Origin: Pseudorhodoferax aquiterrae
GTDB lineage: Bacteria; Pseudomonadota; Gammaproteobacteria; Burkholderiales; Burkholderiaceae_C
NCBI RefSeq assembly: GCF_014652235.1
Contig: NZ_BMYK01000016.1
Coordinates: forward strand, 1 to 64,000
DNA length: 64,000 nt
Direction: 5' to 3'
A program made the position numbers and the translations under genes. The notes under the pieces are model-generated. The model searched no databases. It was given only the letters and a program-made list of their open reading frames with translations, and was not told the DNA's origin. The first letter of the stretch is position 1; each line of letters begins with the position of its first letter. This document shows, piece by piece, positions 1 to 8,510 of this stretch.

Positions 1-1
1 C

Positions 2-466
2 AAGAAGGTCAAAGGCCGCAAGCGCCACCTGGTGGTCGACACGCTGGGGCTGCTGCTGGCCGTGACTGTCACTTGCGCCAGCGTGCAGGACCGCGACGGT
101 GCTACCTGCGTTGTCGCGCAAGCCTGTGCCAAGGTGACGGGCCTGAAGAGGCTTTACGCAGATTCGGCCTACGGTGGCCAGTGCGCGATGAATCCGGAGA
201 AGACCCACGGCATTGCCGTGGAGATCGTGCGCCGGCCCTCCAACCGCGTGACGGGCACCTTCGTCGCCGAGCAGCAGCAACTGTGGCCTGAGGTTCCCGC
301 CAAGGGCTTTGTCGTCCAGGCCAAACGCTGGGTCGTCGAGCGCACCCATGCCTGGAATGAGCGTGCGCGCAGGCTCATCGCTCACCATGACCGCTCCAAA
401 TGGGCGCCCGTGGCCTGGGTCTGGCTCGCCGAAGCGCGTATGCTCGCGACTAGGCTGGCTGGGTGA
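2..466 (+). CDS. IS5-family transposase, C-terminal part (cut by window edge)
   Basis: The reading frame is open from the first bases, so the gene begins upstream of the window; a GTG at 32 is only an internal codon. The visible part holds the end of a DDE (RNase H-fold) transposase of the IS5/IS4 type. A basic KGRKRHLVVD stretch is followed by LYADSAYGG, which carries the second catalytic Asp. Then VVERTHAWNERARRL holds the catalytic Glu in the usual ERxxAWxxRxRRL setting. The first Asp must lie outside the window. Such enzymes cut and rejoin the ends of their own insertion sequence. The stop TGA at 464-466 is followed at once by a likely terminal inverted repeat. The family call is firm; completeness and activity cannot be judged. 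Confidence 0.88.
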   Translation, partial: KKVKGRKRHLVVDTLGLLLAVTVTCASVQDRDGATCVVAQACAKVTGLKRLYADSAYGGQCAMNPEKTHGIAVEIVRRPSNRVTGTFVAEQQQLWPEVPAKGFVVQAKRWVVERTHAWNERARRLIAHHDRSKWAPVAWVWLAEARMLATRLAG

Positions 467-489
467 ATCATTTTAGATACACCCTCTCA
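466..489. repeat. Probable right terminal inverted repeat of the IS5-type element
   Basis: Directly after the transposase stop comes an A+T-richer stretch, TCATTTTAGATACACCCTC, unlike the surrounding G+C-rich DNA and typical in position and composition of an IS end. The left end is outside the window, so the repeat cannot be matched. The exact boundary (about 486) and the target duplication (possibly TCA at 487-489) are inference. Confidence 0.5.
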
Positions 490-642
490 GGACTGCTCGT
501 GCTGGCGCGTCGACTGCCACTCGCGGTGCTGTTGCCACAGCCGAGCCTGTTCGGCACGCCGTTCGCGGCGCCAGCGCACATACCAGACCAGCACCGCGGT
601 CGCGATTCCCGACAGGCCAAGCACCAACACCAGCAAAGACAT
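487..642 (-). CDS. Small single-span membrane protein, possibly clipped by the IS
   Basis: A 51-residue protein. Residues 2-22 form one hydrophobic span (LLVLVLGLSGIATAVLVWYV), followed by a strongly basic, then polar tail rich in Arg, Gln and Glu. I chose the ATG at 642 because an AGAGGA ribosome-binding sequence lies a few bases upstream; the longer frame to 705 has no such support. The TGA stop (487-489) sits exactly at the presumed IS boundary, so the original C-terminus may have been lost when the element inserted. I do not recognise the family. It runs in the same direction as the anmK block but more than 150 bases downstream of it. It could be an intact small membrane protein of unknown function or a remnant. 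Confidence 0.5.
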   Translation of the reverse strand: MSLLVLVLGLSGIATAVLVWYVRWRRERRAEQARLWQQHREWQSTRQHEQS

Positions 643-796
643 CGATCCTCTATCTTTCTCAAAAAACAACCGGCCAGCCGCCGGGGGGATGGCCCATGAT
701 GACACCGGCCCATGGCGGGTCCAAACCCGACGGGCTTTCTCCCGTTACAAATAAGCCTTTGTTCCCGCAAGGAAACACCGCCACCACGGCGGCGGC
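643..796. other. Intergenic gap downstream of anmK
   Basis: No gene is seen here. A short GC stem (CCGCC at 778-782, GGCGG at 788-792) read on the minus strand is followed by TGTTTCC and could act as a weak terminator for anmK. The T tract is poor, so this is tentative. Confidence 0.3.
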
Positions 797-1915
797 TCAG
801 GCGGGGTAGACCGCTCCGAGCACGCGCGCGCCGCGCGCACCCGTCACGCTGGCCAGGCTGCCGGTCTGGCCGCGCAGCGTGCGGCTGGCCAGCCAGGCGA
901 ACGCCGCCGCCTCGACCTGCTGCGGCGGCAGCCCCAGGGCCTGGGACGACACCACCTGCAACCGCGGCAGGCCGGCCTGCAGTCGGCGCATGAGGTCGCC
1001 GTTGAAGGCGCCCCCGCCGCAGACCGCCAGCCGCGCGGCCGCGGGCGCATGCGTGCGCACGGCGTCCACGCAGACCCCGGCCGTCAGCTCGGCCAGCGTG
1101 GCCTGCACGTCGGCCGGCGCCAGGCCCGGGAACGGCGCAAGCCGCGCCGCCAGCCAGTCCGCATGGAACAGGTCACGCCCCGTGCTCTTGGGGGGCGGTT
1201 GGGCGAAGAAGGGCTCGGCCCGCAGCGCGGCGAGCAGGCCGGCATGCACCCGGCCGCTGGCGGCCCAGGCGCCATCGGCGTCGTAGGGCTGGCCACGGTG
1301 GCGCTGGCACCAGAGGTCGAGCAGCGCATTGCCCGGCCCGCAGTCGAACCCGAGCACGGCCGCGTCCCGGCCCTGCGGCGGCAGCACGCTGAGATTGGAG
1401 ATGCCGCCCAGGTTCAGCACCGCGAGCACGGCATCCGGCTGGCCGAACTGCGCCTGGTGGAAGGCCGGCACCAGCGGCGCGCCCTGGCCGCCCGCGGCGA
1501 GGTCGCGGCTGCGCAGGTCGGCGACGACGGCGATGCCGCTGCGCTCGGCCAGCAGCGAAGGGTTGAGCAGTTGCAGCGTGTAGCCCACACCATCGAATGC
1601 CTGGGGCTGGTGGCGCACGGTCTGGCCATGGGCGCCGATGGCACGCACCTGGGCGGGCGCCAGGCCCGCATGCTGCAGCAGCTGCCGCACGACCTGGGCG
1701 TAGGCCTGCGCCACGCCGTTGGCAGCCAGCGCTGCGCGGTGCAGCTCGTTGTCGCCGGGCGTGTTCAGGGCCAGCAGCTCGGCGCGCAGCGCGGCGTCGA
1801 ACGGGGCCGCCACATGGGCCAGCACGCGCAGGCCCTGGCCTGCATCTTCGGCCAGCACGCCGTCCACGCCGTCCAGCGAGGTGCCGGACATCAGGCCGAT
1901 GAAGCGCTCGGCCAT
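797..1915 (-). CDS. anmK: Anhydro-N-acetylmuramic acid kinase AnmK
   Basis: AnmK phosphorylates and opens 1,6-anhydro-MurNAc, released when murein is turned over by lytic transglycosylases, giving MurNAc-6-phosphate for cytoplasmic cell-wall recycling. The 372-residue length is normal for the family. Visible motifs are the N-terminal phosphate loop GLMSGTSLDG (residues 7-16), GAHGQTVRH (94-102), VADLRSRD around residue 133 carrying the expected catalytic Asp region, NLGGISNL (168-175) and FDCGPGN (190-196). It starts 7 bases after the stop of the upstream M23 peptidase gene, so the two are almost certainly cotranscribed. That pairing fits a shared role in peptidoglycan remodelling and recovery. 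Confidence 0.96.
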   Translation of the reverse strand: MAERFIGLMSGTSLDGVDGVLAEDAGQGLRVLAHVAAPFDAALRAELLALNTPGDNELHRAALAANGVAQAYAQVVRQLLQHAGLAPAQVRAIGAHGQTVRHQPQAFDGVGYTLQLLNPSLLAERSGIAVVADLRSRDLAAGGQGAPLVPAFHQAQFGQPDAVLAVLNLGGISNLSVLPPQGRDAAVLGFDCGPGNALLDLWCQRHRGQPYDADGAWAASGRVHAGLLAALRAEPFFAQPPPKSTGRDLFHADWLAARLAPFPGLAPADVQATLAELTAGVCVDAVRTHAPAAARLAVCGGGAFNGDLMRRLQAGLPRLQVVSSQALGLPPQQVEAAAFAWLASRTLRGQTGSLASVTGARGARVLGAVYPA

Positions 1916-1922
1916 CGCCGGC

Positions 1923-3266
1923 TTACTGTGCGCTGGCCTGCTGGACTGCGCCGGCCGTCGCCAGCAGCTGGCGCATGACGGAGGCCTGACGCTCGAACGC
2001 GGCCTTGGCCGCGGCCGACACGGTACCGGCCTCGGCCTGCCGGGCCATGACCATGGGGTCCTGGTGCTCGCCGTTCACGCGGAATTCGAAGTGCAGGTGC
2101 GGGCCGGTCGCCCAGCCTGTCGCGCCGACGGCGCCGATGTGTTGGCCCTGCTCCACGCGCTCGCCCTTCTTGACGAGGATGCGCGAGAGATGGGCGTAAA
2201 CCGTCACCATGTCGTTGCGGTGCTTGACATAAATGACGTTGCCGAAGCCGTTCTGCACGCCGGCGAACTCGACCACGCCATCGCCCACGGTGCGCACGGC
2301 CGTGCCGGTGGGCGCGCCGTAGTCCACGCCCAGGTGCGCGCGCCATTGCTTGAGGATGGGATGGAAGCGGTTGGCGAAACCGCTGGTCACGCGCGAGAAC
2401 TCCATCGGCGAGGCCAGGAAGGCGCGGCGCAGGCTCTGGCCGTCCAGGCCGTAGTAGCCGCCCTTCTGGCCAGGCTCCTGGAACCACATGGACTGGAACA
2501 CCTTGCCGTTGTTGGCGAACTCGGCGCTCAGCACGCGGCCGGCGCGCAGCACCTCGCCGTCGGCCTCCAGCGTCTCGTAGACCACCGAGAAGCGGTCGCC
2601 GCGGCGCAGCGCGCTGCGGAAATCGATGTCGCCCGAGAACATCTCGGCGATCTGCGAGGCCACCGATTCGGGCAGGCCGGCGTCGTCGGTCGCAGCGAAC
2701 AGCGAGGACGTGATCACGCCGCTGGCCAGCTGGCTGCCGGCCGTGAGCGGCGCCTGCTCGATGCGGGACGTGAAGCCCTGCGGCGTGCGCTCGACCACGA
2801 GGCGCTGGAACACCGTGGCGTCGGGGCTGGTGATCCAGCGCATGCTCAGGCGTTGCAGACTGTGGTCGTCGGCGGCCTCGGCCGTGACCAGCCGGCCGGC
2901 GCGGCCCAGCAGGTTCTGGCGCACGCGCGCATCGCGGCTCAGATAGGCCACGGCAGCCGTGTCGGCGATGCCCAGGCGGTCCAGCAGCGAACGCGCGGTG
3001 TCGCTGGAGCGTGTGGTCTCGGTCCGGTAGAGGTTGAAGCGGTGCAGGTCCAGCGCCTCGATCTGCGTGTCCAGCGCCAGCGGCGTGACGCTCTGCGTGA
3101 GCTCGCGCACCGGCATGTCGGACACGTCAGGGCCGAGCGAGGCCACGGCAAAGGCGCCGCCGCCGCCGCACAGCAGCACGGCAGCCAACAAGGCAGTCAG
3201 ACGTTTGGGGTGGCGCCGCAAGAAAGGCACAACGGAATCGAGAACGGTGGCCAGCCCGTTTTTCAA
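1923..3266 (-). CDS. M23-family murein endopeptidase, membrane anchored (MepM-like)
   Basis: A 447-residue periplasmic peptidase of the LytM/M23 type. An N-terminal segment with one membrane span (about residues 24-44) follows a basic RRHPKR stretch. A middle region of about 250 residues precedes the M23 domain (about 300-400). Zinc-ligand motifs are visible: HLGVDYG (HxxxD), YAHLS and HLHFEF. The enzyme is expected to cleave peptide cross-links in murein. The start is a TTG at 3266, chosen because AGGGG lies about 9 bases upstream and no ATG is available before the membrane span. It lies just upstream of anmK and is divergent from tyrS, an arrangement I know from related Comamonadaceae. Confidence 0.92.
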   Translation of the reverse strand: MKNGLATVLDSVVPFLRRHPKRLTALLAAVLLCGGGGAFAVASLGPDVSDMPVRELTQSVTPLALDTQIEALDLHRFNLYRTETTRSSDTARSLLDRLGIADTAAVAYLSRDARVRQNLLGRAGRLVTAEAADDHSLQRLSMRWITSPDATVFQRLVVERTPQGFTSRIEQAPLTAGSQLASGVITSSLFAATDDAGLPESVASQIAEMFSGDIDFRSALRRGDRFSVVYETLEADGEVLRAGRVLSAEFANNGKVFQSMWFQEPGQKGGYYGLDGQSLRRAFLASPMEFSRVTSGFANRFHPILKQWRAHLGVDYGAPTGTAVRTVGDGVVEFAGVQNGFGNVIYVKHRNDMVTVYAHLSRILVKKGERVEQGQHIGAVGATGWATGPHLHFEFRVNGEHQDPMVMARQAEAGTVSAAAKAAFERQASVMRQLLATAGAVQQASAQ

Positions 3267-3422
3267 AAGCTTGTCCCCTGAACGAAGGAAGAAACGGAAG
3301 CGAACCCGCCGCGGCGGATTGCAAGAGATCGGGTTTTCGTCTTACAGCGCAACCTAAAATTGCACCAAAAAACCGGGCGCAGTATATCGACGTCACCGGC
3401 CTGCAACAAATGGATAACCCTA

Positions 3423-4667
3423 ATGGACACGTCTGTAGACAAAATTAACGAGAGCATTCAATCGTTGAGCGATCGTGTACAGCACGCCCTGGCAGTGACC
3501 TTGCGCGGTTGCGACGAACTCATTCCCCAGGCCGACTGGATCAGGAAACTGCAGAAGGCCGAGGCCAGCGGCCAGCCGCTGCGCATCAAGCTGGGCCTGG
3601 ACCCGACCGCGCCGGACATCCACATCGGCCACACCGTGGTGCTGAACAAGATGCGCCAGCTGCAAGATCTGGGCCACACTGTGATCTTCCTGATCGGCGA
3701 CTTCACGACCACGATCGGCGACCCATCGGGCCGCAACAGCACGCGCCCGCCGCTCACGCGCGAGCAGATCGAAGCCAACGCCCAGACCTATTACAAGCAG
3801 GCCAGCCTCGTGCTGGATCCGTCCAAGACCGAGATCCGCTACAACAGCGAGTGGAGCGACCCGCTGGGCACGCGCGGCCTGATCCAGCTGGCGGCCAAGT
3901 ACACCGTGGCGCGCATGATGGAGCGCAACGACTTCCACGACCGCTTCCGCGCCGGCACCTCGATCAGCCTGCACGAATTCCTGTACCCGCTGCTGCAGGG
4001 CTACGACTCGGTCGCGCTCAAGAGCGACCTGGAACTGGGCGGCACCGACCAGAAGTTCAACCTGCTCATGGGCCGCCACCTGCAGGCCGAGTACGGGCAG
4101 GAGCCCCAGTGCATCCTGACCATGCCGCTGCTCGAAGGGCTTGACGGCGTGGAGAAGATGTCCAAGAGCAAGAACAACTACATCGGCATCTCCGAAGCGC
4201 CCAACACCATGTTCGCCAAGGTGCTGTCGATCAGCGATGTGCTGATGTGGCGCTGGTACACGCTGCTGTCGTTCAAGAGCGAGGCCGAGATCGCCGCGCT
4301 CAAGGCCGAGGTCGACGGCGGGCGCAACCCCAAGGACGCCAAGGTCGCGCTGGCCAAGGAGATCACCGCGCGCTTCCACAGCGCCCAGGCCGCCGATGCG
4401 GCAGAGCAGGACTTCATCAACCGCAGCAAGGGCGGCGTGCCCGACGAGATCCCCGAGGTGCAGCTCAGCGGTGCGCCCATGGGCATCGGCGCCCTGCTCA
4501 AGGCGGCCGGCCTGGCGGCCTCCAGCGGCGAAGGCAACCGCCTGATCGACGGCGGCGGCGTGCGCGTGGATTCCAGCGTGGTCAGCGACAAGGGACTCAA
4601 GCTCGCGGCCGGCACCTACGTCGTGCAGGTGGGCAAGCGCAAGTTCGCGCGCGTGACGCTGGGCTGA
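3423..4667 (+). CDS. tyrS: Tyrosyl-tRNA synthetase
   Basis: Class I aminoacyl-tRNA synthetase that charges tRNA-Tyr. The 414-residue protein has the HIGH signature intact (residues 67-70, in DIHIGHTV), KMSKS (about 245-249) and a C-terminal S4 RNA-binding domain ending in [11 protein letters not shown]. The start at 3423 matches the usual length of this shorter TyrS group; upstream in-frame codons to 3360 add only non-conserved residues. It is transcribed away from the M23 peptidase gene across a 156-base intergenic region that must hold both promoters. Essential housekeeping gene; no oddities. Confidence 0.97.
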   Translation: MDTSVDKINESIQSLSDRVQHALAVTLRGCDELIPQADWIRKLQKAEASGQPLRIKLGLDPTAPDIHIGHTVVLNKMRQLQDLGHTVIFLIGDFTTTIGDPSGRNSTRPPLTREQIEANAQTYYKQASLVLDPSKTEIRYNSEWSDPLGTRGLIQLAAKYTVARMMERNDFHDRFRAGTSISLHEFLYPLLQGYDSVALKSDLELGGTDQKFNLLMGRHLQAEYGQEPQCILTMPLLEGLDGVEKMSKSKNNYIGISEAPNTMFAKVLSISDVLMWRWYTLLSFKSEAEIAALKAEVDGGRNPKDAKVALAKEITARFHSAQAADAAEQDFINRSKGGVPDEIPEVQLSGAPMGIGALLKAAGLAASSGEGNRLIDGGGVRVDSSVVSDKGLKLAAGTYVVQVGKRKFARVTLG

Positions 4668-4707
4668 GTCCGACGCCACCACCGCCATCACCGCCCTCAG
4701 GCCGGCC

Positions 4708-5613
4708 ATGCTGGACGCCGCCATCGATCCGCAACGCTGGCGCGCGCTGGAGCACGCTTATATCGATGTGGCCGCCCAGGCCGTGCCCGGCGCCGTGCGG
4801 CGCTCCAGCCTGGGCCGCCCCTGGCACGGCATGGTGGTCTGGGAGCAGGCCAGCCCGGTGCAAGACCTGTACGTGCCGCCCACGGGCCAGCATTGCATCG
4901 TCATCCGGCGCGGCCCGCCCACGCGCCTCTTGCAACAGCACGGCGCGCTCGCGGCCGACACCGTCTGGCACACGGGCCAGGCCGTGCTGGTGCCCGCGGG
5001 CACCCCGACCTTCTGGCGCAGCGAGCTGCCGCGCGACAACCTGCACATCGACCTGTCGCCCGTGTGGCTGGAGCGCGCGGCCGGCGACACGGGGGCCGCC
5101 ACCCGGCGGCTGCGCAGCAGCTTCGGCCAGGCCGACGCGCTGCTGCATTCGCTCGCCGAGGTGCTGCACACCTCGCTGGACAGCAACACCTCCTTGCAGG
5201 CCGGCTTCGGCGACGCCATGGCCATGGGTCTGGCGGTGCACCTGCTGGAGCATTACAGCCATGCCGATGCGGGCCGCCGTCCGGCGGCATCTCTGAGCGG
5301 GCGCCAGCTGCGCCAGATCACCGACCTGGTCGAATCGCGCCTGGACGCGCCCTGGCCGCTGGAAACGCTGGCGGCCACGCTGGGGCTGAGCCCCTTTCAC
5401 TTCGCGCGCTGCTTCAAGGCCAGCTGCGGCCAGTCGCCCCACCAGTTCGTGACGGCACGCCGCATGCAGCACGCGCGCCACCTGCTGCTGACCGGCCGCC
5501 AGTCGGTGCTGGAGATCGCGCAGGAGACCGGCTACGCCTCGGCGGCCCACTTCGCCCAGGTGTTCCGCCGCCACTGGGGTTGCGCCCCTTCGGCCCTGCG
5601 GCGTTCGGCCTGA
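4708..5613 (+). CDS. AraC-family transcriptional regulator
   Basis: 301 residues. The N-terminal half resembles a cupin-like sensor domain. The C-terminal hundred residues carry the two AraC helix-turn-helix motifs: LETLAATLGLSPFHFARCFK and, further on, VLEIAQETGYASAAHFAQVFRRHWG. The second motif is the AraC signature helix. The gene lies 40 bases after tyrS and about 110 bases before the Bug-SDR-FAH-epimerase operon on the same strand, making it the most likely local regulator of that operon. The ligand is unknown. A perfect 9-base inverted repeat lies between it and the operon. Confidence 0.93.
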   Translation: MLDAAIDPQRWRALEHAYIDVAAQAVPGAVRRSSLGRPWHGMVVWEQASPVQDLYVPPTGQHCIVIRRGPPTRLLQQHGALAADTVWHTGQAVLVPAGTPTFWRSELPRDNLHIDLSPVWLERAAGDTGAATRRLRSSFGQADALLHSLAEVLHTSLDSNTSLQAGFGDAMAMGLAVHLLEHYSHADAGRRPAASLSGRQLRQITDLVESRLDAPWPLETLAATLGLSPFHFARCFKASCGQSPHQFVTARRMQHARHLLLTGRQSVLEIAQETGYASAAHFAQVFRRHWGCAPSALRRSA

Positions 5614-5649
5614 ACGCAGGAAACCGACAGGCTTCGCAAGATCCCGATC

Positions 5650-5669
5650 GCAGCGGCGTCCGCCGCTGC
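5650..5669. repeat. Short perfect inverted repeat between araC-type gene and Bug operon
   Basis: GCAGCGGCG and CGCCGCTGC are separated by two bases. There is no T tract, so a terminator is unlikely. It could be an operator, or simply chance in G+C-rich DNA. Confidence 0.3.
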
Positions 5670-5722
5670 CGATACTCGCGCCGCCGCGGCCACAACGCGG
5701 TGCAACCCGATGGTGGAGACCC

Positions 5723-6700
5723 ATGCATTCACGACGTTCCCTGCTGGGCGCCGCGGCAGCCCTTGCGCTGGCCCCGGCCGCCCGGGCCCAGCCCGCCCCC
5801 GCCTTCCCCGCGCGCCCGCTGAACTGGGTCGTTCCCTACCCGGCCGGCGGCTTCGGTGATGCGCTCTCGCGCCTGCTGGCGCAAAAACTCGCGGAAGGCC
5901 TGGGCCAGACGGTCATCGTGGAGAACAAGCCCGGCGCCGGTGGCCAGATCGGCGCTGCCTATGTCAAGCAGCAGCCGGCCGACGGCCACACCCTGCTCTA
6001 CGGCGACCTCGGTCCGTTCGCCATGAACGCGGGCCTGTACCCCAAGCTCAACTACGACACGCTGAAGGACTTCGCGCCGCTGACGCGCCTGCTCACGGCA
6101 CCGCTGCTGGTGGTCGTGCCCGTCACCAGCGCCATCAACAGCTGGGCCGACCTGCTGCGCGCGGCGGCCTCACCGCGCGGCCTGAATTACGGCTCCTACG
6201 GCATCGGCAGCCAGCCCCACATCTGGGGCGAAATGCTCAAGCGCCAGACCAAGGGCAACTTCACCCACGTGGCCTACAAGGGCGCCGCGCCGGCGGTGCA
6301 GGACCTGATCGGCGGGCAGATCGACATGATGCTGGACGTGGTGGCCAACAGCATCCCCATGGTGCGCGAGCGCAAGCTCCGGGCCGTGGCCCTGGTCGGC
6401 GCACGCCGCCGGCTGGCGCAGCTGCCGGACGTGCCGACGCTGACGGAGCTGGGCATGCCCGAGCTGGACGCACCGGGCTGGACCGGTGTCGTCGTGCGCC
6501 GCGGCACGCCGCAACCCGTCATCGACCGCCTGCACGCGGCCGTCGTGCAGGCCGTGCAATCGCCCGAGGTGGCGCAGCGCTACGGCGATCTCGGGCTGAC
6601 GGTCGCGCCGAGTTCGCAGGCGGAATTCGCCGAACTCGTCCGCAGCGAGACGGCCCGCTGGGGCCAGGTGATCCGCGAGGCCCATGTCACGCTCGACTGA
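5723..6700 (+). CDS. Bug/TctC-family periplasmic substrate-binding protein (1)
   Basis: 325 residues with an N-terminal signal peptide: basic RRS, then a hydrophobic run ending in AARAQP. Family hallmarks are VVPYPAGGFGD near the mature N-terminus, VIVENKPGAGGQIGA, the LNYGSYGIGSQPH loop and THVAYKGAAPAVQDLIGGQIDMM. Bug proteins bind carboxylated small molecules in the periplasm. TctAB permease genes are missing nearby, as usual for orphan Bug proteins in Burkholderiales. It is the first gene of a four-gene operon; its stop overlaps the SDR start by 17 bases. The ligand is presumably the sugar acid or related compound processed by the enzymes downstream. Confidence 0.94.
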   Translation: MHSRRSLLGAAAALALAPAARAQPAPAFPARPLNWVVPYPAGGFGDALSRLLAQKLAEGLGQTVIVENKPGAGGQIGAAYVKQQPADGHTLLYGDLGPFAMNAGLYPKLNYDTLKDFAPLTRLLTAPLLVVVPVTSAINSWADLLRAAASPRGLNYGSYGIGSQPHIWGEMLKRQTKGNFTHVAYKGAAPAVQDLIGGQIDMMLDVVANSIPMVRERKLRAVALVGARRRLAQLPDVPTLTELGMPELDAPGWTGVVVRRGTPQPVIDRLHAAVVQAVQSPEVAQRYGDLGLTVAPSSQAEFAELVRSETARWGQVIREAHVTLD

Positions 6701-7466
6701 TCTCTTCGGCCTGGCCGGCCGGGTCGCGCTGGTCACGGGCGCGGCCAGCGGCATCGGCTGGGCCATCGCCGAACTGCTCGCGCAGCAAGGTGCGGCCGTG
6801 GTGCTCGTCGACCGCGACGCGCAGGCCTGCGCACGGGCGGCGCGCACGCTGCAGACCGCGGGCGCGCAGGCCCTGGCGCTGGCCTGCGACGTGGGCGTCG
6901 CCGCCAGCGTGGCCCAGGCCGCCGAGGCCGCGCTGCAATGGCACGGACGCCTCGACGTGCTGGTCTGCAACGCCGGCATGCAGGGTCCTGCGGCGCCGCT
7001 GGCCCAGGCCGGGGACGCCGACTGGCAACGCGTGTTCGACGTCAACCTGCGCGGCGCCGCGCGCTTCGCCGACCGCTTGCTGCCGGCCATGGCCGCAGGC
7101 GGGGGCGGCAGCGTGGTGTTGATGGCCAGCATCGCCGGCCTGCGCGGCAACGGGCGCATCGGTCTGTACGGGCTCAGCAAGGCGGCGCTGGCCCAGCTGG
7201 CGCGCAACCTCGCCGTCGAGTGGGGTCCGCGCGGCGTGCGCGTGAACGCCGTGTCGCCCGGGCTGGTGCGCACCCCGCTGGCGGCGCCGCTGCTCGAGGA
7301 TGCCGCCTTCCTGCAACGCCGGCTCGCGGCCACGCCGCTGCGCCGCGTGGGCGAGCCGCACGAGGTGGCGGGCGTGGTGGCCATGCTGGCCAGCGCCGCG
7401 GGCGCCTTCGTCACCGGACAAAACATCGTCGTCGATGGCGGCACCTTGGTCTCGGACGGCAGCTAA
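6684..7466 (+). CDS. Short-chain dehydrogenase/reductase (SDR)
   Basis: 260-residue classical SDR oxidoreductase. The nucleotide-binding motif TGAASGIG is at residues 18-25, NAG at about 96-98, catalytic Ser149 lies in MASIAG, and Tyr162 and Lys166 in YGLSK. The C-terminal VDGG motif is present. It should oxidise or reduce a hydroxyl/keto group with NAD(P). It overlaps the Bug gene at its start and is followed 24 bases later by the FAH-family gene, so all belong to one transcript. The substrate is not readable from sequence; the DenD-like partner suggests a hydroxy acid. Confidence 0.94.
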   Translation: MSRSTDLFGLAGRVALVTGAASGIGWAIAELLAQQGAAVVLVDRDAQACARAARTLQTAGAQALALACDVGVAASVAQAAEAALQWHGRLDVLVCNAGMQGPAAPLAQAGDADWQRVFDVNLRGAARFADRLLPAMAAGGGGSVVLMASIAGLRGNGRIGLYGLSKAALAQLARNLAVEWGPRGVRVNAVSPGLVRTPLAAPLLEDAAFLQRRLAATPLRRVGEPHEVAGVVAMLASAAGAFVTGQNIVVDGGTLVSDGS

Positions 7467-7490
7467 GGCGGCCACTTCACTTCCATTCCC

Positions 7491-8510
7491 ATGAAACTCG
7501 CCACCTTGCGCAACGGCAGGCCCGACGGCCGCCTCGTTGTCGTCTCGCGCGATCTGCAACAGGCCGTTCCGGCCGACGCCATCACCCCCCACCTGCTGCA
7601 GGCGCTGGCCGACTGGCCGGACGCCGCGCCCCGGCTGGCCCAGCTGTCCGACCGCCTGAACGCGGGCCAGGTGCCAGATGCCACCCCGTTCGTGCCCGCG
7701 GACTGCATGGCGCCGCTGCCGCGCTGCTTCCAGTGGTGCGACGGCTCGGCCTTCCTGAACCACGGCCGCCTGATGGAGCGCGCCTTCGGCACGGCACCGA
7801 TCCCGCAGTTCGACACCGTGCCGGTGATGTACCAGGGCGCTGCCGACGATTTCCTCGGGCCTTGCGAGGACGTGCCCCTGCCCGACGAAGCCCTGGGCAT
7901 CGACTTCGAAGGCGAGTTCGGCGTCATCGTCGGCCCCGTTCCGATGGGCGTCACACCGGCCGCCGCGCTCGGCGCCGTGCGGCTGCTCGTGCAGCTCAAC
8001 GACTGGAGCCTGCGCGCGCTGGGCCCGCGCGAGATGCAATCGGGCTTCGGCTTCCTGCAGGCCAAGCCGTCCACCAGCTTCGCGCCGGTGGCCGTGACGC
8101 CCGACGAGCTGGGCCCGCACTGGCAGGATGGCCGCGTGCACCTGGAACTGGAGGTCCACTGGAACGGCGAGGCCTTCGGGCATCCGCACGGCGCGGAGAT
8201 GAACTTCCACTTCGGCGAACTGATCGCGCACGCGGCACGCACGCGGCGCCTGTCGGCGGGCACGCTGATCGGCTCGGGCACGGTCTCCAACGCGGGCCGC
8301 GCCGTCGGCTCCACCTGCATCGCGGAACGCCGCGTGATCGAGATGCTGGAGCAGGGCGCGCCGCGCACCGGCTTCATGCGCTTCGGCGACCGCGTGCGCA
8401 TGCGCGCGCGCATGGCGCCCGGCGACCAGGCGCCGTTCGGCGTGATCGACCAGCGGGTCGTGCAGGCCGCACCGGTGGCAGAGGTGGCCGACCGGACCGC
8501 TCGCCCATGA
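7491..8510 (+). CDS. Fumarylacetoacetate hydrolase (FAH) family protein
   Basis: 339 residues with an N-terminal domain and the FAH catalytic domain. The metal-binding acidic set is visible in DFEGEFG (Glu140 and Glu142) and QLNDWS (Asp near 178). GSGTVSNAG near residue 263 is the conserved glycine-rich loop. Members hydrolyse C-C bonds of beta-diketo acids or decarboxylate oxo acids, using Mg or Mn. In operons with SDRs they often act on 2-keto-3-deoxy sugar acids or ring-cleavage products. Its TGA overlaps the ATG of the next gene (ATGA), implying coupled translation. Confidence 0.92.
   Translation: MKLATLRNGRPDGRLVVVSRDLQQAVPADAITPHLLQALADWPDAAPRLAQLSDRLNAGQVPDATPFVPADCMAPLPRCFQWCDGSAFLNHGRLMERAFGTAPIPQFDTVPVMYQGAADDFLGPCEDVPLPDEALGIDFEGEFGVIVGPVPMGVTPAAALGAVRLLVQLNDWSLRALGPREMQSGFGFLQAKPSTSFAPVAVTPDELGPHWQDGRVHLELEVHWNGEAFGHPHGAEMNFHFGELIAHAARTRRLSAGTLIGSGTVSNAGRAVGSTCIAERRVIEMLEQGAPRTGFMRFGDRVRMRARMAPGDQAPFGVIDQRVVQAAPVAEVADRTARP

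Noticed and set aside
3355-3360. TAAAAT as a -10 box for tyrS
   Set aside because: No convincing -35 element at proper spacing, so I do not annotate a promoter.
5650-5669. Hairpin as a terminator after the AraC-type gene
   Set aside because: No T tract follows on either strand; kept only as an inverted repeat.
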